Made by a program: the position numbers and the translations under genes. This document shows positions 21,070 to 28,747 of a stretch of DNA of 35,928 nt, in pieces (the stretch's first letter is position 1; each line of letters begins with the position of its first letter). The DNA comes from a virus. Under the pieces are notes generated by a model. It ran no database searches. It saw nothing but the letters and a program-made list of their open reading frames with translations, and was not told where the DNA came from. The stretch covers positions 1-35,928 of IMG/VR virus record IMGVR_UViG_3300036846_000155; one strand, written 5' to 3'.

Positions 21070-24000
21070 TAGCTGGGTCCTCCTGTCCGCTGGTCGGTCG
21101 CTGTGAGAGTGCCGCCGCTGCCCCCGCCGCTGGCCGTCGCCGCGGTCAGTGCCGCCGTGGGGACGTCGCTGGCGGTGAGCGCGCCGACGGTGAACGGCAC
21201 GACGAACACCGGTGCGCCGGCGTTCCACGCCGCCCGTCCTCCCCGTGGCCGGGTGGGAATCCGCGCCCGGGACGGTTTGCGCAGCGGGTAGAACGGCGGC
21301 CCCGCCTGGGCGAACGTGCCGCGGCTCCAGGCGCACCGGCCAGCCCGGAACGGGCCGGGGCGGAACGCCGCCACGGGACCCCGCAGGGGGGACACAGGGG
21401 GGCCTGTTTGGCTGCGGGTGCCGCGGTTCCCAGCGCAGCGGCCCCGTGGCGGCGGCTGTGGATGGCACCTGACCGGCCCGTGGAGCGGGTAGACCGGCGG
21501 TCCGGACAGGACACCGGTGAACGTGAACGTGCCGGCGCGGCCCTGGGCGCGGCCGCCGGGGAGCTGGCTGGGCCGCGTGGCGCGGCACGGGCCGCGCAGC
21601 GGCGTGACCGGCGGCCCGGCCTGGGCGAAAGTGCCGGCGCTGTGCTGAACCTGGCCACGGCGCGACGGCGGCGGCAGGTACGCCCGCACCGGCCCGTGCA
21701 GCGGGTAGACGGGTGGCCCGGACGTGGGGGCCGTCGATGTGAACGTGCCGGCGCGGCCCTGGGCCCGGCCACGCGGTGGCAGCGGCCTGATGACTGCGGC
21801 GACGGGGCCGCGGAGCGGGGTGAGCCGTGGCCCGGCCTGGGCGTAGACGCCGCTGCGGCCGGCGGTGTGGCCTTTGACGAACGGCCCCGGCCTGCGGGCG
21901 GTGACCGGGCCTTCCAGCGGCGTGACCGGCGGCCCGGCCTGGTTACGGACGCCCGCGCTGACGCCAGTGACCCGGCCTTTACGCTGCGGCCCCGGGAGCC
22001 GCGCCTGAACCGGGCCGTGGAGCGGGTACACCGGCGGGCCGGCCTGCGCGGCTGGGGCGGTGAAGGCGGCGTAACCGGGCTGCGGCCACGTCTGGAACGG
22101 GATCCCGCCCGGCATCCCCGGCGCACCGGGGAACCAGCCCGGCGGCATGTAGACCGCGCTCGCCGGTGGCGAGGATGGGACCGCCGGGGCCTGGAACACC
22201 AGCACCCAGTCCGCGCCGCCGCCAGCGTTCGTGGTGGAGTTGCTCCACGTCGGCCCGCCGGTCGCCGACGTCTGCGCACCGGAGACAGGGTCGGCCCACG
22301 TCGCGAACCAGCCCGGCGCCAGGAGCGCCGTGTTGACCGTGACCGCGCTCGCGCCGTTCGGCATGTAGACGACGGCGAGGGTGCCGTCCTGCGTTTTCGA
22401 CGCGGTGACGTAGGTGTTGACGGTCGCGCCGCCGAACCCGCCGGTCCGCCCGGTGTACTCCAGCCCGGTATCCGACGTTGCGAGACCCAGCGCCGTCCCG
22501 CGCCCCGCCGTGACGAACACCGAGTTCAGGTCGGGGACTAGCTTGTTCCACCCCACCCACGAGGAGAACGTGTCCCAGATGACCTTGATGTCGGCGTTGT
22601 CGAACTGGTTCGTCGTCAGCCCAGCGGACGCGCCAGCGGTCCACGGGTGGAGCGGCTGGTTGCCGTAAACAGTGCCCCGCGACCCGCTGGACAGCGCCCA
22701 CCAGTGCAGGTTCCGCTCATAGTCGCGCGACGTCTGCGCGTAGGCGGTGTCGCCTTCGTAGTCGCCGTCGCCGTACAGGACCAGCAGCGGGTTCGCCTCG
22801 GTGTAGGACTGCTGTACCTCGGGGTAGCCGCCGCAGTAGGAGTAGATCCAGTTGAACTGCGCGTTCCCGGTGCCCCAGGTTTGCGCGGTGCCGGAAAGGC
22901 CGAGGAACCGCGAGTCGCCCTCGGTCAGGTTCTCGATGGACATCAGGTGCGTGTCACCTGCGGCGCGGATCGCGGCGGCGACGTTGCTGAGGATCGCGTC
23001 GTTACCGGTGATCGACTGATCCCAGTCGTTGCCCATCAGCCAGATCACGTTCGGCGCCGACGCATACCTGCCCGCGAGGGCGGTGCCGTAGGTGGTGGCC
23101 TGGGCGAGCGTGATCCCGTTGAGCATCGCCCCGGTGTTCGTGATCGCCCACCGGTTCGTCGGGGTGAGGATCACCGTCAGGCCGTGCGCCTGCGCGCTGG
23201 TGACGCAGTAATCGAGCCGCTGCCACCAGGCGTTGTTCATGTTCCCGATGACGCCACTCACCCATGGGCTGATCCCATCCCATGTGAAGCCGTTCACCGG
23301 GCAGCCGGGGACATCGGAGCTGACCGACGCGCCGACGATCGCGGCGTTGAACCCCTGCCGCGCGCGGGTGGAGAAGTACAGGTCGATGTCGGACTGCCAC
23401 GTCGTCCCGCCGCCGTTGACGCCGGCGTTGATCGCCAGGCCCCAGATCGAGTCGCCGCGCATGATGATCGGCGCATTGAACTGGTCGGTGAAATACTGCT
23501 GCGCCCCGGACCCGGCGACAGATGTGATGAACCGGGGGACGACCGGCTGCACAAGCGAATGCTCGGGCTGCGGCTTGCGGACGAACGGGCTGTTACCCGG
23601 TTCCGAGACCTGGATGGCGCCGGGGAACCAGCCCGGCGGAACCGGCGGCGGCGGCGTCGCATACGGCGGGGTGAACCCGACGACAGGCGGGCTGACCTCG
23701 ACCGCCATGGCGCACCACGGGACGTTGGCCGAGGCCCACGCCATCGTCACCGTAGAACCGGTGGACGGTGAGGTGGCGCCAGCCGCGTTCCCGACGTCGT
23801 CGCCGGCGAGGCCGCGCTGGTTGATGATAAACCGCGACGTGGACGGGGCCGTGGCCGAGGTGATGTTCCCGCCGGCCGCAGCACCGCCGACGCACAGCCC
23901 ACCGGTCGTGGTGGTTGCGGTCGTGACTGAGGGGGCCGCAGAAGACCCGGTGGCCGTGGCTGCCGTGCTGTGGCTGGCCGCGCCCGTGAAGGCGATCGAC

Positions 24001-24326
24001 CCGCCTTCCATGTCGTCGGGCGTGCCGCCGGACGGGGTGACCGTGACCGTGTTCGCGCCGGTCGCGACGTTCAGCAGCCACCACGCCTGCAGAAACCCCT
24101 GCGTCGTGGCGTTCGAGTGGACGGTGCCGAGCGACGTCATCGACACGCCGCCGAACGTGGCGGTCATCGAGAACCCGCCGTCGGGGTTCGCGTCCAGCGC
24201 GGCGAGAACGATGACGCCCGTGTTCGCGCCACCAGCGACGATGGTGTGGGTCCACGTCAGGGTCGTGCCGCCGGTGGTGCCCTGACCGGCCGAGGAGGGC
24301 CCTACCGAGTCAAACGCGACTGCCAC
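21069..24326 (-). CDS. Giant modular protein: beta domain, DUF4038 apiosidase-like domain, collagen-binding-like domain, 8 repeats
   Basis: 1085 residues from GTG 24326 (GAGGGG upstream). Residues 1-215 form a beta domain similar to those at the N-terminus of the 10498-13857 protein. A Pro-rich hinge with PPGWFPGA (about 230) follows. Residues about 288-600 fit the DUF4038/GH140 apiosidase-like TIM barrel: RGDSIWGLA, DLYFSTRARQGFNA, ILTPTNRWA, NVIWLMGNDWD, VLYGDGDYEGD. Residues about 600-712 fit the putative collagen-binding domain often paired with DUF4038 (VNTYVTASKTQDGTLAVVYM). A second PPGWFPGA hinge comes next, then eight ~34-residue repeats (762-1037) and a Thr/Ala/Gly tail. It is encoded between head and connector genes, so it is probably a virion surface protein, perhaps on the capsid or neck, acting on or binding glycans. 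No signal peptide is present. Confidence 0.75.
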   Translation of the reverse strand: MAVAFDSVGPSSAGQGTTGGTTLTWTHTIVAGGANTGVIVLAALDANPDGGFSMTATFGGVSMTSLGTVHSNATTQGFLQAWWLLNVATGANTVTVTPSGGTPDDMEGGSIAFTGAASHSTAATATGSSAAPSVTTATTTTGGLCVGGAAAGGNITSATAPSTSRFIINQRGLAGDDVGNAAGATSPSTGSTVTMAWASANVPWCAMAVEVSPPVVGFTPPYATPPPPVPPGWFPGAIQVSEPGNSPFVRKPQPEHSLVQPVVPRFITSVAGSGAQQYFTDQFNAPIIMRGDSIWGLAINAGVNGGGTTWQSDIDLYFSTRARQGFNAAIVGASVSSDVPGCPVNGFTWDGISPWVSGVIGNMNNAWWQRLDYCVTSAQAHGLTVILTPTNRWAITNTGAMLNGITLAQATTYGTALAGRYASAPNVIWLMGNDWDQSITGNDAILSNVAAAIRAAGDTHLMSIENLTEGDSRFLGLSGTAQTWGTGNAQFNWIYSYCGGYPEVQQSYTEANPLLVLYGDGDYEGDTAYAQTSRDYERNLHWWALSSGSRGTVYGNQPLHPWTAGASAGLTTNQFDNADIKVIWDTFSSWVGWNKLVPDLNSVFVTAGRGTALGLATSDTGLEYTGRTGGFGGATVNTYVTASKTQDGTLAVVYMPNGASAVTVNTALLAPGWFATWADPVSGAQTSATGGPTWSNSTTNAGGGADWVLVFQAPAVPSSPPASAVYMPPGWFPGAPGMPGGIPFQTWPQPGYAAFTAPAAQAGPPVYPLHGPVQARLPGPQRKGRVTGVSAGVRNQAGPPVTPLEGPVTARRPGPFVKGHTAGRSGVYAQAGPRLTPLRGPVAAVIRPLPPRGRAQGRAGTFTSTAPTSGPPVYPLHGPVRAYLPPPSRRGQVQHSAGTFAQAGPPVTPLRGPCRATRPSQLPGGRAQGRAGTFTFTGVLSGPPVYPLHGPVRCHPQPPPRGRCAGNRGTRSQTGPPVSPLRGPVAAFRPGPFRAGRCAWSRGTFAQAGPPFYPLRKPSRARIPTRPRGGRAAWNAGAPVFVVPFTVGALTASDVPTAALTAATASGGGSGGTLTATDQRTGGPS
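21216..22043 (-). repeat. Eight in-frame coding repeats of 32-38 residues
   Basis: Each unit follows the pattern (A)GPP-V-x-PL-x-GPV-x-A-x-x-P-x-P-x-x-x-GR-x-x-G-x-x-G-T-F-x-Q. Units 1, 4 and 6 carry VYPLHGPV; units 2, 5 and 7 carry V(T/S)PL(E/R)GP. Units 3 and 5 end in a longer TFT-x-T spacer. The repeats are Pro/Gly/Arg-rich and very basic, so an extended, possibly polyanion-binding stalk is likely. Confidence 0.85.
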
Positions 24327-24358
24327 GGATCAACCGCCCCTCTAGGGGCCGGGCGCGG

Positions 24359-24940
24359 TTAACCCAGCAGCTCGCAGGTGAATTCCTGGCAGGTGAACGA
24401 CGTGACACCGGTAGCGGTCGACCAGGTGGTGCCGACCATCACCTTCTGCGAGGTGGTCGTGAGGAGCCCGGTCGCGGTCTGCGTCACGGTCCGCAGCGCG
24501 GCGGTCAGCGGCATCGGGTTGTGCGCCCACGCGGTCAGCGACGACGGCCACGTGACCTCACCCTGCCCGTAGACGACGGCGTTCGCGCCGTCCGCCGGGC
24601 CGGTGAGGGCGGTGACCCGGCCGTTCCACCACATCGACCACGGCCACGACGTCGAGGCCGCCGTGACAGCCTGGGTGGTTGTCGCCGCGAGCGTCGCACC
24701 GGTCGTGCCGATCGCCGTCCCGACCTGGTTCATGTAGAACCCGGTGATGATCGTCGGCGTCGCCGAGGTGGTGGTGTGCTCGCCGCACGCGAACAGGCGG
24801 ATCCGGGTGCCGAGCTGCAGCTGCCCCGGCAGGATGATCACTTCGGCGGGGCTGACATCGGTCAGGGCCGCCGCGATCGACGGGCTGACCGATGCGACGT
24901 TCAGCGGCTGAGCCGGGGCCGACCACAAGGTCGTTGGCAT
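24359..24940 (-). CDS. Putative beta-rich virion protein
   Basis: 193 residues from ATG 24940, six bases after the upstream stop. No recognised domain. It is rich in Thr, Ala and Val with alternating hydrophobic strands (AEVIILPGQLQLGTRIRLFA; TPTIITGFYMNQVGTAIG; VTSFTCQEFTCELLG), and two central tryptophans (WPWSMWW). It has no signal peptide or membrane segment. Composition and place in the late operon suggest a structural or decoration protein, possibly the capsid decoration protein missing elsewhere, but this is inference. Confidence 0.55.
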   Translation of the reverse strand: MPTTLWSAPAQPLNVASVSPSIAAALTDVSPAEVIILPGQLQLGTRIRLFACGEHTTTSATPTIITGFYMNQVGTAIGTTGATLAATTTQAVTAASTSWPWSMWWNGRVTALTGPADGANAVVYGQGEVTWPSSLTAWAHNPMPLTAALRTVTQTATGLLTTTSQKVMVGTTWSTATGVTSFTCQEFTCELLG

Positions 24941-24946
24941 GTCAGG

Positions 24947-25465
24947 TCACTCCGAGTATTCGATCTCGCCGGAGAACGTGGTCGCCGTGCCCGCCGACGA
25001 CGCGGTGATGTACAGCGCGACCTGCGTGCTCGCGGGGACGTTGATCTCGAACCCGGGGGTGAACCATTCGCCCCAGTTCGCGCCGGCGGTGAACGGGATC
25101 TCCTGCGACCACAGATACGTGGACAGCACCAGGGATGCGAGCGCCGCCGCCGACGTGCCGCCGGCGGTCTTCCACGTCGTCTGGCCGGCGAGCGCCGAAC
25201 CACCGGACAGGAGCCGCGGCGACGCCGTCTGCCCGCCGGTGACGGTCGTGGTCGCGATGTTCAGCGACGCGACGATGGACGCGTTCGCCGGGAACGTCGC
25301 CGCGCCGAGCACACCCACGCGGATCGCGGAGATGTTCAGGTCGTTCGTCGCCAGGGTCGTGCCGCACAGGATCGCGGTCGGGCTGGTCGTGGTGACCGTC
25401 GCGCCCGTGCCGAGAGGGGTCGCCGTGTCGAACACGCTGACCACGTAGTACCGGCCAACAGCCAT
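24947..25465 (-). CDS. Putative beta-rich virion protein
   Basis: 172 residues from ATG 25465 with GAAGGGC upstream. A Thr/Ala/Gly-rich beta protein (GRYYVVSVFDTATPLGTGAT; NLNIATTT-like strands; EWFTPGFEINVPASTQVALY; a final FSGEIEYSE strand) that looks like a jelly-roll or sandwich fold. It lies six bases before the next beta-rich gene and the two are probably cotranscribed partners. No catalytic motif. A role as head decoration or fibre component is possible but unproven. Confidence 0.55.
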   Translation of the reverse strand: MAVGRYYVVSVFDTATPLGTGATVTTTSPTAILCGTTLATNDLNISAIRVGVLGAATFPANASIVASLNIATTTVTGGQTASPRLLSGGSALAGQTTWKTAGGTSAAALASLVLSTYLWSQEIPFTAGANWGEWFTPGFEINVPASTQVALYITASSAGTATTFSGEIEYSE

Positions 25466-25494
25466 CTTTCAGCCCTTCGCTTGTTCCGGTTGTT

Positions 25495-25881
25495 TCAGTG
25501 GCTGATCGTCAGCCCGTACTTCGCCGCCAGCCGCCGCAGTCCCGCTGGCGGCGGCGGCAGCGGCGGCCGGCAGTCCAGGCCCGCGTAACGGTCCCGCGAA
25601 TCGAGGATGATCTTCACGCCGAGCGCTTTCGCGTCAGCCGGGAGCGGTGCCGTCCCGAGGTCATAGTTGAACGCGCACGCGGTCGCCTCGATGCGGAACA
25701 CCTCAGCCTCGACCCGGCCACGTTCCGTCACCGACTGGTGCAGCAGGTACCCGGACACCGCCAGTGACGCCAGCAGCAGCAGCACCAGCACCGCCGCGAT
25801 CCCCCGGACGAGCCACCGCGACTGACGCAGCGCCGCCGCGAGCTGGGAGTCGAGGTCGGCGGCATGCTGCGCCGCGGTCAC
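25495..25881 (-). CDS. Single-span membrane protein with Pro-rich C-terminus
   Basis: 128 residues from GTG 25881 at a GTGA overlap. A cytoplasmic N-terminal helix (about 1-25) with Gln/Arg, then one strong transmembrane helix (about 26-47, GIAAVLVLLLLASLAVSGYL), then an external domain with two cysteines (TACAFNYDLG and LDCRPP) and a PPLPPPPAG stretch. Nothing identifies a family with certainty; similar one-span proteins occur in actinophages. Coupled to the coiled-coil membrane protein before it, the two may form a pair. Membrane genes amid virion genes are unusual, so a lysis, entry or exclusion role should be considered. Confidence 0.6.
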   Translation of the reverse strand: MTAAQHAADLDSQLAAALRQSRWLVRGIAAVLVLLLLASLAVSGYLLHQSVTERGRVEAEVFRIEATACAFNYDLGTAPLPADAKALGVKIILDSRDRYAGLDCRPPLPPPPAGLRRLAAKYGLTISH

Positions 25882-26228
25882 CCGGCCCCCTTCGCGATCA
25901 GTTCCCGGGTCAGCCGGAACTCTTCCAGCACCTCAGCGCGCAGCGCCGCCATCGCGTTGGTGCCCGTCACCATCTCCTGCATGACAGCGATCTTGGTGTC
26001 CTGCGTGGCGATCCGCGCCAGCGCCTCACCCAGCTGCGTCTTCAGCTGGGTGATCTCCGCCGCCTGCGCCTCCGCCGACGCCTGCCACGACTCGGCCGCG
26101 TTGCGGAAATTCGCCAGCGTCTGCGCCGTCTTCCCCGTCCGCAGACCGGCCCACGTGCCGACGGTGATCGCCGCGACGAGCAGCACCGACACGAGGGTGC
26201 CGACGATGAACGTCAGGGTGCCGCTCAC
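25878..26228 (-). CDS. Membrane-anchored coiled-coil protein
   Basis: 116 residues from GTG 26228 (GGGGGGCGG just upstream). Residues about 4-28 form one transmembrane helix (LTFIVGTLVSVLLVAAITVG), followed by a long charged heptad region (about 35-105) with Gln, Ala, Leu and Glu in coiled-coil spacing (AEITQLKTQLGEALARIATQ). The layout resembles phage Rz-type or holin-accessory proteins, but also generic membrane tethers. It overlaps the next membrane gene by GTGA, so the two are likely partners. Confidence 0.6.
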   Translation of the reverse strand: MSGTLTFIVGTLVSVLLVAAITVGTWAGLRTGKTAQTLANFRNAAESWQASAEAQAAEITQLKTQLGEALARIATQDTKIAVMQEMVTGTNAMAALRAEVLEEFRLTRELIAKGAG

Positions 26229-26243
26229 CCGCCCCCCGCCTTC

Positions 26244-26747
26244 CTATGCGTCAGGCTTCACCGCGGCGGCCCGGACGTCCGCCGGGTACGGCTGCGCATC
26301 CACCACCACCTGTTCCCACCCGGCGTCACGCAGGACGCGGCCGAGCTCGGCGGGGCGGATGTTCGCGTAATGCTCACCGGGCAGCAGCCGGAACTCCCCA
26401 TCCACCGCCGAGTGCGGCGGCCGTCCCGGCGCGGCGGTCGTAACGATGAACCGGCCACCCGGTTTGCACGCCCTGTAGGCGGTGCGGACGATCGCCCGCC
26501 ACGCCGCCGTGTGCTCGAACGTCTCAGCGCAGATCACCACATCCCAGAGTCCCCCGGCGGGATCCCAGGTGGCCGCGTCGGCGGTGATGTCCACGCCGGG
26601 GCCGCTGCGCAGGTCCAGGGTGGTCCACTTCGCGGCGGGGAACAGCGGCTCCGGGGAGCCGTTGATGTCGCGGCCGCCAAGATCAAGCACCGACACGGGT
26701 TCGGTGGTGGCGTACCGGGCTATCCACGCCATCGCCTGCTCATGCAT
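26244..26747 (-). CDS. Class I SAM-dependent methyltransferase
   Basis: 167 residues from ATG 26747; the frame is open upstream, but the part before overlaps the glycosyltransferase gene. Motif I is VLDLGGRD (about 21-28), motif II TLDLRSGPG (about 45), acidic motif III DAATWDP, motif IV DVVICAETFEH (about 72-82) and motif V KPGGRFIVTTAAPG. This is the Methyltransf_11/25 fold, with a variant GGRD in place of the usual GCGTG. Such genes commonly sit with glycosyltransferases in actinophages. It most likely methylates a sugar or protein on the virion. It overlaps the glycosyltransferase gene by eight bases, so the products are probably co-expressed. Confidence 0.8.
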   Translation of the reverse strand: MHEQAMAWIARYATTEPVSVLDLGGRDINGSPEPLFPAAKWTTLDLRSGPGVDITADAATWDPAGGLWDVVICAETFEHTAAWRAIVRTAYRACKPGGRFIVTTAAPGRPPHSAVDGEFRLLPGEHYANIRPAELGRVLRDAGWEQVVVDAQPYPADVRAAAVKPDA

Positions 26748-28272
26748 GGGCGGCAAGCCTGGCCGCGAACAGCGCCTCGTCCTCATCCACGTGCTCACGG
26801 CCGAGTTCGTACGTGTCGTCGTCGGGCGCGAGGCCCCACAGCGGGTGACGGTGCTCCACCTTCGCATGCTGGGCGGCGACCCACGCGCCGCGCTGCTTCG
26901 CCACCGTCACCAGCTCGTCGTCCACAAACCAGTGGGCGTACCCCTCGTGCGCGACCACTTCCGGGCCGTCCCACGATGCGCCCACCTCGTCCACGTAGGC
27001 GCGGCGGACCAGCAGGTGGGTGGCGTGCTCACCGGAAGTTACCCGCGGGTTGTGCAGGTCGTTCGTGCCGATCACGTCGGCGCCGTCGCGGGCGGCGTGC
27101 TGTGCGTGATCCAGCCACCCCGGCTGGAACCGGACGTCATCACCGGTGAGGAACAGCCACGGCTCGGACGTGTGGGCGTAGCCGAGGTTCACCTTCTCCG
27201 CGAACGTCCCCGGCCGGTCAATGGCCGGCCACGGGATGACGGTCGCGCCCGCGTCCATCCACGCCTGCTGCGTCTCCAGGTCGTTGTCGTCAGCGACCGC
27301 ATACACCTGCGCCAGCTCGGCACCCGACGCGGCGAGCGACTCCATGAACGGCGCCGCGTTCTGCGGCCGCCACAGCACCGGGACGATGACCGCTGTCTTC
27401 TCGGTCGCCGCCGGCACCGGTGGGGTCAGCTGCGCGAGTGTCAGCTGCCCGTAGTAGTCCGCCTCGCCGAGCCACAGATGTTTCATGTGGCTCGTCCGCA
27501 CCCCGGTATGGACATACACGGGGATGGCGAGCGGGTCAGCAGCAGCACGCAGGCACAGCGCCAGATCCTCCGACAGGATCTTCCCCGTCGTCGTGTTCGG
27601 GATCCGGTCATACCAGACCGGCCCGTACTGCGCGGCGATGCGCTCGAACACTGACCGGTGGATCAGGACACACGCCGACCCGGTCCCCGAGCACCTGGTG
27701 AGCTGGTCCGGCGGGTATTTCCACCGGACCATGAACCCCATCTCGCCGTCATCGGTGATGTGCCAGTCGAAGATCGTCGGCACGGCGCGGGTCCGCCACC
27801 CGCCGAGCCCGTCGGGCTCGTCTTCCCGCTGGGTGAACGCCAGGGCGCCCACGATCGGCCGTTCCACCGGGTCGGCGGCGGCGAACAGCCGGTCCACCGT
27901 GTCCGGGCCGAACCCCATGTCGGTGTCGATCCAGAACAGCCAGTCAGTCTCGTCCTGTTCGAGGAACAGTTTCACGACCCTGTTCCGCGCCTCGGGGAGC
28001 CCGTCGGTGCCGCATGTCATGGCGATGGGCTTGCTGCGCATGATCCGGCCTTCGCGGACGAGGTCCCAGCCGATCATCTCGATCATGCAGTGGTGCCACG
28101 AGTAGGCGACGTCGTGCCGGTTGTGGACGTAGGCGACGGTGACCGCGCCGTCCCGCTCGTCAACGTTGCCCCCAGACGGCCCCAGGACGGCCCCAGACGG
28201 CTTCCCCGCCTCGACCTGGTGTAGCGCGTCCTGGGGCCGCGTCCGGTCAGCCACGGCCGTCTGCGCGGGCAT
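26740..28272 (-). CDS. Two-domain GT-A glycosyltransferase fusion
   Basis: 510 residues from ATG 28272; GTG 28254 is an alternative, and neither has a strong ribosome binding site. The first domain (about 30-265) has the GT-A signature WIDTDMGF near 116 with a DxD, and SEDLALCLRAA near 230. The second (about 280-480) is GT2-like: AVIVPVLWRP, FLTGDDVRFQPGW with acidic DDV near 378, FVDDELVTVAKQRGAW and a late HRHPLWG...DDTY. Each domain has its own DxD-type motif, so one chain may add two sugars or act on two acceptors. No membrane segment is present, so it is cytoplasmic. Located within the head-gene region, it may glycosylate capsid or tail proteins, as is known for some mycobacteriophages; the acceptor is not shown by sequence. 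Confidence 0.8.
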   Translation of the reverse strand: MPAQTAVADRTRPQDALHQVEAGKPSGAVLGPSGGNVDERDGAVTVAYVHNRHDVAYSWHHCMIEMIGWDLVREGRIMRSKPIAMTCGTDGLPEARNRVVKLFLEQDETDWLFWIDTDMGFGPDTVDRLFAAADPVERPIVGALAFTQREDEPDGLGGWRTRAVPTIFDWHITDDGEMGFMVRWKYPPDQLTRCSGTGSACVLIHRSVFERIAAQYGPVWYDRIPNTTTGKILSEDLALCLRAAADPLAIPVYVHTGVRTSHMKHLWLGEADYYGQLTLAQLTPPVPAATEKTAVIVPVLWRPQNAAPFMESLAASGAELAQVYAVADDNDLETQQAWMDAGATVIPWPAIDRPGTFAEKVNLGYAHTSEPWLFLTGDDVRFQPGWLDHAQHAARDGADVIGTNDLHNPRVTSGEHATHLLVRRAYVDEVGASWDGPEVVAHEGYAHWFVDDELVTVAKQRGAWVAAQHAKVEHRHPLWGLAPDDDTYELGREHVDEDEALFAARLAAHA

Positions 28273-28444
28273 CGGTTGGGCGCCGGTGATAGCCGGAGAA
28301 TCCCATCCCAGTTGATGCCGAGGTGTTGTTGATCTCCGTCTTAGGCGGCGGTGGCGGTTCCGGCGGCGGCGCATCAAGGCGGCGGTATTCGGTGATCGCC
28401 TCATGCAGTGCCTTGACGGCTAGCCGTATAAGCGGGTTAGCCAC
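28247..28444 (-). CDS. Small hypothetical protein with polyproline stretch
   Basis: 65 residues from GTG 28444, overlapping the upstream stop by eight bases. A helical N-terminus (NPLIRLAVKALHEAITEYRR) leads to a run of prolines (APPPEPPPPPK) and a polar tail. No family is recognised. The same kind of small helix-proline protein occurs next to virion genes in actinophages. Its 3' end overlaps the glycosyltransferase start. Confidence 0.5.
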   Translation of the reverse strand: MANPLIRLAVKALHEAITEYRRLDAPPPEPPPPPKTEINNTSASTGMGFSGYHRRPTDARADGRG

Positions 28445-28688
28445 GGCGCACCGCGCCCCGCCGCTCGCCTGGTGCGCTCGTGGCCTGCTCCACCGGCGGC
28501 TCAGCCATCTCCGGCGGCGGCGGCCCGTACCAGTTCAGCCCATACCGCGGGTCCGGGCTGAACATGCCAGCCGGCGCGGCCTTCACCACCGGGTCATCAG
28601 CGCGCCAGTGCGTCCCCGCGCCCACGCCGGCGGTCCCGCCGTCAGGCAACGGCACCGACGCCGAGACCGTCGCGTAAACGATGTCCAT
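28437..28688 (-). CDS. Small hypothetical protein
   Basis: 83 residues from ATG 28688 with AGGGAG seven bases upstream, a good site. The N-terminus is strand-like (MDIVYATVSASVPLPDGGTA), then HWRADDPVVKAAPAGMFSPD and a short Tyr/Pro segment (YGLNWYGPPPPEM). The HWxADDPVV pattern suggests a capsid-associated or connector accessory protein, common in actinophages near the capsid gene. The function is unknown. Confidence 0.6.
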   Translation of the reverse strand: MDIVYATVSASVPLPDGGTAGVGAGTHWRADDPVVKAAPAGMFSPDPRYGLNWYGPPPPEMAEPPVEQATSAPGERRGAVRRG

Positions 28689-28705
28689 GTGTTCTCCCTG
28701 TTAGG

Positions 28706-28744
28706 CGGCGGCCACCGGGGAACAGGGGGCCCCGGTGGCCGCCG
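28706..28744 (-). terminator. Strong intergenic hairpin
   Basis: A perfect 15-bp inverted repeat (CGGCGGCCACCGGGG and its complement) with a 9-base loop lies directly after the stop of the 62-residue gene on the minus strand. There is no T-run, so it may be an attenuator or RNA-processing site rather than a full terminator. Confidence 0.5.
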
Positions 28745-28747
28745 GTA

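Noticed and set aside
21216-22043. CRISPR-like array
   Set aside because: The periodicity is a coding repeat of about 102 bases that keeps the reading frame; the units are divergent and there are no uniform spacers.
21408-23771. Two long plus-strand frames opposite the DUF4038 gene
   Set aside because: Product composition is biased to Arg, Gly and Ala with no recognisable domain, and the minus frame has clear domains and repeats.
24327-24358. Nested inverted repeat between two virion genes
   Set aside because: The stems are only 5-6 bp with mismatches and loops of uneven size; this is within chance for such GC content.
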